A stretch of 64,000 bases of DNA. Origin: Marisa cornuarietis (lineage: Eukaryota > Mollusca > Gastropoda > Architaenioglossa > Ampullariidae). The translations under genes and the position numbers were made by a program. Below are positions 59,793 to 64,000 of the stretch, in pieces (the first letter of the stretch is position 1; every line of letters starts with the position of its first letter). The DNA lies in contig SMMW01000551.1 of the NCBI GenBank assembly GCA_004794655.1, forward strand, positions 434,001-498,000, in the 5' to 3' direction. Under the pieces are notes generated by a model, which was given only the letters and a program-made list of their open reading frames with translations, did no database searches and was not told where the DNA came from.

Positions 59793-62700
59793 TTGAGTAT
59801 ATAAGTAACAATCATCTCATGCACAGACGCACAACCAGAAGCGGATCATAAAAATGTTTCTCCAATAAGCATTTCTGGGATTGTCGTGTTTGATAATAAC
59901 AATAAACATTCCTGGAGTTGTTATGGTCAGGGAATATCAGTGGAAATGTGGACGGTATAAGCAAAGTCTTGACCAGACATAAAGGTGCGATGTGCTGGAC
60001 ACAATGTCAGGCAACAGTCAGCTACAGCAACTGGCACAAGTGTGCAAAACAAGTGTGTCTTTGGTAACAGTAAGAAATTAGTACTGAAAACAGTGAATCC
60101 TCACAGTATTGTAGTGATGTAGAAAGAATAACTTGTCTAAAACAAGCACGTTGTAAACATGTGATTCCAAAAAAATAGCTCTTTGACTCAGTTGTCCCGA
60201 ATTACCCAGTGTTCTGCGTAGTCAAAATTTTCCACGGACAATCCTGTACTGTTTTGTAGCTTTCCTATTAAGTGTTCTATCCTCTCACATCAGCTGTTTT
60301 GTACTTTTTTTTTCTTTTTCGAGCAATGTAAATTGATGTTTAAAAATAATACCAAAATCTCACTTTTCTACAAGAATCCTGTGTCAACATATTACATTTA
60401 ATCAAGTGAAACCTGTGACTCATAAACAACACGTGTCTAGTAGCGTACATTGTTATGGCTTAAAATACAACAGACCAGTCTACACACTAAAGTATCAGCA
60501 GCAAATGCTCGAACTGCAGCTAATAAAATAAGATTGATTTTGCCATTTCTAGAGGAAAATAGAGAACAGTGACGCTCCCTGCGCTAACAGAAACTGTCGA
60601 CGAAATAAATAAGGGTGTGAATAGATAGTGAAATCGGCTACAGCGCTGCAGCCACTAGCAGTAATTTCGTCTGGCCACCAGGCTCCGACTAAACAGGTAG
60701 ACGATGCCAGGGGTCACGGCGACATCAAAACTAATCACCATGGTGATGAGGGCAGACGAGACGGCATCACCATTAAAGGCTAGTCGTATTCCCCTTATGT
60801 CCTCGTTTTTCAAGCCACATCTCCCCGAGTTTGGGACTCGGCCGTCTACTGCAAGCCTGCGTACTGCTCATAAATAAGACAGTCATTTTTAAGGTCAATT
60901 AATTTTCTCTCGGAATGGCAAGCGAACCGTCTAACTTCCTGGAGAAATTACATTCAGTCGAAACAGCTCGCGAGTAAAGCGGCAGATTAAAGGAAGGCTC
61001 AGAAGGATGCGTGTTTTAGCCACTGGCTCCAAAGAGACTAGAGTCTGAAGTGTGAACTTGCAAGAAACTGAAGTGTTGTGCTACTACATGCTGGGGTAGA
61101 GTGTTGTCAGTTTTCACTGAAAATCACACAATATATAGCGAATAGCTACGCGGAATAGCGTTTCTTATGATTCCACGAAAACTGAAGTATACTGTCACAG
61201 ATAAATTAACGATCAAGTATGAAGAACCAGGTCTAGACGTGTTGTTACTGACCTAAGTGATCAATCCCTTCTGGTTGGAAAACAGACGTATCTGTCATTG
61301 TACCGGTTGAAAAGAAGGCCACAACTCAGTATCCTTACGATTAAGACAAGTAGTCTAACTAAACATATGGGGCCAGTTGCACAACACGTTTCTAAACCCT
61401 AAAACTGTTCTAAAGAAGAAAAATCTCTTCTTAGCCATTTTGATTTATTGCAGCAAAACATACAAAAAAACTGTACTGACAGGACGGAAAGTCAGACTTA
61501 AACAACTTTATCGTACTTAAAGCAGTTTTAGTTTTAAAAATTATAAAATTGTGGTGTGCACTTTAAACTAATTATCTAAATACGAGTTAAGGCCTAAAAG
61601 TGTCTAAAATTAAAAATGTGTTGTGCAACTGGCTCCTGGTCTCAGAAAATCTATTTTAAAAATTCATTAAAACACTTATTTTGAATGCCTCTGAACATTG
61701 TCTTGACCCATTGCAATTCTCTTACCGGACCAATTTCGATGATAGACGATAATCTGATAACTTGAGTGTCCTCATTTCAAGTTACAGTCAGAAAACAAGT
61801 CACCGTTTTGCAAAAGGCCAGGTTCAGATTTAAGTGTTCTTCACCACTGATACAACGACTGTACTATCACACAATACACCCTGAAGTTGGCTGTCTGGGT
61901 TATTTAGGGTTCTGTGGAGTCGCGGGACCGGCGACTGTAAGTCCAGGCACGGAGGGAGTTTGCCTGGCGCTTGTTGACAAACAGACGACCCGGTGTAGTC
62001 AGTAAGGCCGTGTTGCATGCCGGTAATACGATCAACACTTGAGACCACCGCCACGAGTTAGCCATCTGTCATTGGGATCCAGTGGTCACCATCTGTAGTT
62101 TCGAGATAAGAGCGAGTACGTTGACCCTTTCTTACACACTCTACAGGGGTACGTACGAGAAACTCGCTTCAGTGCAGAAATATTAAGATTTTCTTAATCC
62201 TCCTTTGCCGTAAACACTGAACTATTTTGAAATAGATAGGGGAGAGAGAATTCTAAATGATATACGTTTTACCATTTATCATAATGAAATATAATTTATA
62301 TGAATACCACATAAAACCACTTTCACTCCTAGCTATCGTTCATCTTTTTAACTAATACTTCAAAAAGTGTTACCTCATTTAGATGAAATTAGGGGGCGAT
62401 ACACGGCAATACGCATGTCTCACCCGTATGGGATCGATCCCCTAAATGTTCAACCACAATACTTTCTCTCAACAGCAAGGTCAACGGCATGAAGATATGG
62501 GTACTCCCTCCTCAGATGTCCGTCCGTTTGTAGTATAAGCCGAGCAGTGCTGATGCATTTGTTCTTTTTGCAAACGCTTTTCGTCTTATAAATGTAACAG
62601 TGAACAGAACAAGGTCAACGCCCTCAAAGTATTCGGTATATAGAACAAGCAGCAGCAGTAGCATATCAAACAGTCGGGCATCTTTCCGGCACCAATGAGG

Positions 62701-63634
62701 ATGCACATAGAAATCAATTTTTACACGAAGCACCTCTTGAGACAAAGAACACTCACTAGGTGACTCATGTGAAGGACATGATCATCATTCTTACTCAGCC
62801 TGCAAATCCTTGAAGTTTACGTTTGAAAAACGCCCAAAATCCGTACGCTATTATAAAAAAAAGGATTGCAGATATGGTAGCCACTTTCGCTGTTTTCGAT
62901 AGGACTTTCACTGAGCTTTCGGGTTTTTTTCCATTACATAAATATTGGAGTGGGGAGAGATTGGGTCGCGGCACTTCCAGGCTAAATTTTTAGTAACCAC
63001 CACAAGAAAGCATAAGAAAATTCATGGAAGACGTAAAATGTACTTTATACAGTGTTGTTACTATTTATTATTATCTTGATAAATATAATGCAACGCTTAT
63101 TGAAACCTTCATCCAGCAACCACGCCTGAGGGAGTGTCTGTACCTTAATGTGGGTAACTCATAGTGTGACTTTACCCGCCATAGCCAGTCCTGTAGAATT
63201 CAAAGGGCGCTCGCAGTAAACAAAAACATGTTAGTTAATTGTTGTTTTATGACAAGTCAGCAACTAAGGCTATCTCATGGCAAAATGTAGCAGTCGCCAG
63301 GGAGAAGTGTCGACTACAACATAATCGCATGCTAACCTTCAGGTGAGCAGCACACCGCTAGCTCTCACTCATGTTTGCTCTGTTCCAGTGTGCCGGCATT
63401 TATCCAGGGGAGACTTTGCCATATTTGGTGTATCCAATGCGTCGTCAATGGCAACTATCCAGTCATATACCAACACGTTCAAGGTGCCGTTCGTCACGTT
63501 CAGTATGGCTCAAAATACCTCATCTAACACCTCCTTTCAGATCTACATGCGCCCCATCTACGTGAACGCCCTCGTTGCTGTCATTTCCCATTATGGCTGG
63601 GATAAAGTGTATTACATATATGATTCAGACGAAG
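30253..63634 (+). CDS. AMPA/kainate-type ionotropic glutamate receptor subunit, gene 2 (5' part, 3 exons)
   Basis: This is the 5' end of a second glutamate-gated channel gene. The exons are 30253-30376 (signal peptide), 47643-47798 and 63389-63634. The phases match (1, 1, then 1 into an exon beyond the window), giving about 175 residues. The joined reading KIG-GIFDKNSVQVLTAFLH is the canonical iGluR N-terminal strand-helix, and CRHLSRGDFAIFGVSN followed by YGWDKVYYIYDSDEG is the next domain segment. The content and phases of the third exon match gene 1's exon at 1372-1632, so the genes are tandem paralogues, about 7.5 kb apart. Pore and agonist residues lie beyond base 64000, so the subtype is assigned only by similarity to gene 1. 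Confidence 0.9.
30396..30470 (+). repeat. (TG)n-rich tract just inside gene 2 intron 1
   Basis: Interrupted TG runs with a GAGAGAGACAG interlude start about 20 nt after the exon 1 donor. Another TG array lies at 30638-30664. Confidence 0.95.
31320..31405 (+). repeat. Dispersed repeat family B, copy 3 (partial)
   Basis: GACTAGTTAGGTACAGTGTT, then CTTCATGATTAGATAAAGCT and AAGTGCAGGACAC, align with the segment leading into 27661. It is truncated where the 27-bp minisatellite region begins. Confidence 0.45.
31450..31835 (+). repeat. 27-bp minisatellite (CATATAGTGCCAGACACATG)
   Basis: About 14 units of 27 bp (CATATAGTGCCAGACACATG then TAGTAAG) alternate between ACATGTAGTAAG and ACGTGTAATAAG endings. 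The period is a multiple of three, which keeps a repetitive minus-strand frame open. Confidence 0.95.
32427..32462 (+). repeat. (GT)n/(GC) microsatellite
   Basis: A GTGTGTGTGT run passes into GCGCGCGTGGGGG, in gene 2 intron 1. Confidence 0.9.
34453..35602 (+). repeat. Large 34-bp minisatellite (GGAGAAGGGGTGGCTAGTGT)
   Basis: About 33 units of 34 bp (GTGTGCAGGAGAAGGGGTGG then CTAGTGTTACTGTA) span 1.15 kb. Several variants recur (GTGAAGGAAAAGATGCGG, GTGAAGGAGAAGGGG), and blocks of two units are themselves repeated near 35100-35300. The strand is strikingly purine/GT-rich with few C. Confidence 0.97.
36590..36624 (+). repeat. (ATT)n microsatellite
   Basis: ATTATT units with one interruption. 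AT-rich surroundings from 36350 contain ATACGTACA-type short repeats. Confidence 0.85.
37211..37305 (+). repeat. (TG)n to (CGTGTG)n microsatellite
   Basis: A pure TG run passes into GTGCGTGTGCGC units, an alternating purine-pyrimidine tract of about 95 bp with Z-DNA-forming character. Confidence 0.95.
37760..37815 (+). repeat. 10-bp tandem repeat (GCTAAACCTA)
   Basis: Five consecutive units of GCTAAACCTA, one with T for A. Confidence 0.95.
37990..38095 (+). repeat. 21-bp tandem repeat (AAAGTTTCTGTTCCTAT)
   Basis: Five units of 21 bp. Because 21 is a multiple of three, one frame reads ESFCSYP repeatedly. The flanks show no coding character and the frame's start is unconvincing, so it is treated as a minisatellite. 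Confidence 0.93.
39144..39419. mobile_element. Imperfect foldback (inverted repeat) element
   Basis: The left arm 39144-39250 and the reverse complement of the right arm 39331-39419 share GGCCGTAGTTATG, AGGTAA.GCGTTG, GTTTCCGAAGTTA and AAGCGATG.CCAG.CCCCGCG in order. The arms are separated by about 80 nt with a poly-A run. It is more GC-rich than the surrounding intron. It looks like an inverted dimer of a short element or a foldback transposon. No coding capacity was seen. Confidence 0.75.
42373..42560 (-). mobile_element. Possible 3' end of a LINE with (ATG)n tail
   Basis: The minus strand reads GEVLLWPYAPRGVTRNDDDD and terminates in an ATGATGATGATGA run, like the simple-repeat tail of some non-LTR retrotransposons. 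Only about 190 bp is recognisable, and the family is not certain. Confidence 0.35.
43165..44110 (+). pseudogene. LINE reverse-transcriptase fragment, 5' truncated and broken
   Basis: The + strand reads LSPVLLNIFLENIML, then MDGRPICNLRFAGDIDLLAG, TTDKSKAMINGND, YKSLVVPILLYWCDT, RIQALENKCQRRLLW, TVKRRKLVFFSHVTQHDTLS and MVWITNVKDWTGRPV. This is the C-terminal half of a non-LTR retrotransposon RT plus its thumb and tail domain. The catalytic FADD box is FAGD. Stops (for example after HDH, KNL and CDT) and frame changes near 43558 and 43900 break it. The 3' end is a (TGAC)n run at about 44086-44108, likely the element's own tail. It is not functional. Confidence 0.88.
44250..44385 (+). repeat. 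About 32-bp tandem repeat (TTAGTCTCTCACTATAGG)
   Basis: Four units with TTAGTCTCTCAC.ATAGGC followed by TTATTCTCA or TACTCTTAT. It lies 140 bp after the LINE end. Confidence 0.85.
45200..45370 (+). repeat. Degenerate tandem repeat (CTTGTACTACTAGTGGCTAT)
   Basis: About seven units of 22-27 bp around ACTACTAGTGGC.ATCTTG. Confidence 0.85.
47643..47798 (+). CDS. Gene 2 exon 2: first amino-terminal-domain exon
   Basis: The acceptor gtttgtttgcag precedes 47643 and the donor gtaagt follows 47798. The exon gives two bases to the split Gly codon and leaves one (T). It reads GGIFDKNSVQVLTAFLHEVQ and LDVTDSFAVSNA. GxIFD is the hallmark first strand of the iGluR periplasmic-binding-like domain, and the final segment leads into the conserved Cys of the next exon (LCRHLSRG). 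NET is a possible glycosylation site. Confidence 0.92.
47799..47975 (+). repeat. About 33-bp minisatellite starting at the exon 2 splice donor
   Basis: Units of 31-35 bp (ATGTAAGTACACCAGAG, then GATGTTGTGC) are arranged as a three-unit higher-order block of about 98 bp. The first unit contains the real donor of exon 2. The same ATGTAAGTACACCAGAG recurs near 47880. Confidence 0.9.
48903..48991 (+). repeat. (AAT)n followed by (AAG)n microsatellite
   Basis: About 21 AAT units pass into eight AAG units. It yields poly-Tyr and poly-Ser frames on the minus strand. Confidence 0.97.
49555..50040 (+). repeat. 74-bp minisatellite with 148-bp higher-order structure
   Basis: A 74-bp unit (ACTACTGTTGCTAATAGGCA, GTGGCACAGTTTCATTACTG, TGGCTAATAGCTA) alternates two forms: one with CAAAGTGG and CTAGCCATAGTGACACAG, the other with CAATGTGG and CTAACAATAGTGGTACAG. 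The A-B-A-B order shows duplication of a dimer. Each unit itself holds two related halves (..CTAATAGC..GTGRCACAG). Confidence 0.95.
50234..50396 (+). CDS. Unassigned terminal-exon candidate, + strand
   Basis: After a strong acceptor (tgtctcgtcttcttcag) the frame is open for 53 codons, CKVTFPDGEILDCTMEKLHE, then LFLVQFGNDSGVSPSP and ending NNDSFTFG, TGA at 50394-50396. AATAAA signals follow at 50841 and 50871. Composition and residue use look protein-like and the GC content is above the intron's. It needs an upstream exon ending after two codon bases. Gene 2's exons end in phase 1, and joining exon 2 to it gives an immediate stop, so it is not an ordinary part of gene 2. I do not recognise the sequence. 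It may be the last exon of a nested gene, or chance. Confidence 0.35.
50841..50846 (+). terminator. Polyadenylation signal after the orphan exon
   Basis: AATAAA lies 445 nt after the stop at 50396. A second copy is at 50871-50876. Confidence 0.35.
51719..51755 (+). repeat. (ATT)n microsatellite
   Basis: About 12 ATT units. Confidence 0.95.
52421..52441 (+). repeat. (CAGA)n microsatellite
   Basis: Five CAGA units after a purine-rich AAAGAAAAGAAAG stretch. Confidence 0.9.
53028..53118 (+). repeat. (CAA)n, (GAT)n and (ATC)n compound microsatellite
   Basis: CAACAACAAC, then ATGATGATGATG, then CATCATCATC and TCGTCATCATC. The GAT and ATC runs are inverted relative to each other and could pair as a hairpin. 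Confidence 0.9.
57175..57572 (-). pseudogene. LINE reverse-transcriptase C-terminal fragment, opposite orientation
   Basis: The minus strand reads YKSIPIMFYECETWTMLADS, then RTVATLVGHQKPLMGTVKRR, ELLYSSYVTRHNILR and KNWLANINKLDW. It parallels the + strand copy at 43165-44110 (YKSLVVPILLYWCDT, ATLVGHQEPLLSTVKRRKL, HVTQHDTLS), so both belong to one family. Stops and frame changes show it is dead. Only the region after the RT catalytic core is kept. Confidence 0.85.
59648..59790 (+). repeat. (CA)n arrays
   Basis: Two CA arrays (about 59648-59690 and 59746-59790) are joined by CA-rich, CTCTCTT-interrupted sequence. Confidence 0.95.
61369..61636. mobile_element. MITE-like element with about 20-bp terminal inverted repeats
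   Basis: The left end GGGGCCAGTTGCACAACACG and the reverse complement of the right end GGAGCCAGTTGCACAACACA match at 18 of 20 bases. The 268-bp interior is AT-rich and has no ORF. This is a non-autonomous DNA transposon by form. Clear target-site duplications were not seen (flanks AACATAT and TGGTCTC), so the superfamily is left open. Confidence 0.8.
63389..63634 (+). CDS. Gene 2 exon 3: amino-terminal domain
   Basis: The acceptor tgctctgttccag precedes 63389 and the donor gtaaag follows 63634. Entry is with two bases and exit with one, the same as the homologous gene 1 exon at 1372-1632. It reads CRHLSRGDFAIFGVSN, YTNTFKVPFVTFSMAQ and SHYGWDKVYYIYDSDEG. S-R-G-x-x-A-I-F-G and YDSD.G are strongly conserved in AMPA/kainate receptors. 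Confidence 0.93.
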
Positions 63635-64000
63635 GTAAAGACTGATTTTCATGTTCGTTTTTCCTAATTTAGTTTTTCGTGAAGCTTCAGAACATTCTAT
63701 GTTCAAAATAAAAACAAGACAATACCATTAATTCAAAATACAATTACTACATTAAGTTAATACTTCAAAGTTTTGTTTACTGATTTTTTTTATTGTTTTT
63801 TGTTTCTGACTTATTTCCCAATTATCAAGCAAAGAGCTTAGTTTTATGCCATTGTTTCTAGCGCCACCTATTCATTTCGTCTTTAGACACTACTTCATTA
63901 TGAGATCATACGTGACCATTTTTTGTTTGATATAAATACTATAGGACTCATACGCCTTCAACAATTATTTCAAGCCGTGAACATGCACGAGAAGTTTCTG
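63635..64000. other. Start of gene 2 intron 3
   Basis: AT-rich sequence after the exon 3 donor. No exon was seen before the window ends. Confidence 0.6.

Larger units (their letters stand above)
47799..63388. other. Gene 2 intron 2 (15.6 kb)
   Basis: It contains several tandem repeats, an unassigned coding-like terminal exon (50234-50396), a minus-strand LINE fragment, (CA)n arrays and a MITE. Exons 2 and 3 of the receptor join in frame without it. Long stretches (53.4-57.1 kb, 57.7-59.6 kb, 59.9-61.3 kb) show nothing recognisable. Confidence 0.6.

Noticed and set aside
62401..62540. GGATCGATCCC on the minus strand, similar to a tRNA B box
   Set aside because: No convincing A box, acceptor stem or anticodon arm at the right distance, so no tRNA or SINE was called.

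Overview
The window is eukaryotic genomic DNA: AT-rich, with short coding exons bounded by GT..AG introns of 0.3 to 17 kb, many (TG)n microsatellites, several minisatellites and decayed transposon pieces. The receptor sequences and the style of the repeats suggest a lophotrochozoan invertebrate, most likely a mollusc. The species cannot be fixed from the sequence.

Two ionotropic glutamate receptor genes of AMPA type lie head to tail on the + strand. Gene 1 runs from an incomplete 5' end to a stop at 22765 (16 exons from 1372; 828 residues visible). It covers most of the amino-terminal domain, S1, M1, the pore loop, M3, S2, M4 and the cytoplasmic tail. The agonist-binding residues, the SYTANLAA gate and an unedited glutamine at the Q/R site are all readable. 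It is intact, with consistent splice phases at every junction. The tail can end in two ways: a spliced end in -QTVV, a class I PDZ-ligand pattern, or a 22-codon read-through into the intron.

Gene 2 begins near 29.5 kb with a TATA box and a perfect palindromic CRE. It has a signal-peptide exon (30253-30376), a first amino-terminal-domain exon (47643-47798) and a second (63389-63634), then leaves the window. Its introns are 17.3 and 15.6 kb. Gene 2 exon 3 and gene 1 exon 1 are homologous and share splice phases, so the two genes look like tandem duplicates. Gene 1's missing 5' exons should lie upstream of base 1.

Non-coding regions: 1-1371 is upstream intron. 22766-29500 is 3' UTR plus intergenic DNA with a Tc1/mariner transposase remnant and two dispersed repeats. 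The long introns of gene 2 hold minisatellites (27, 34, 21, 10, about 33 and 74 bp periods), an imperfect foldback at 39144-39419, LINE reverse-transcriptase fragments in both orientations, a MITE with near-perfect terminal inverted repeats (61369-61636), and one unassigned coding-like terminal exon (50234-50396).

No tRNA or rRNA gene, CRISPR array or intact transposon was found. The more unusual signals are: a UG repeat lying 14 nt from the acceptor of a frame-preserving exon; a minisatellite that copies gene 2's own 5' splice site; the CRE/TATA promoter with a long upstream ORF; the two possible receptor tails; and the orphan exon.
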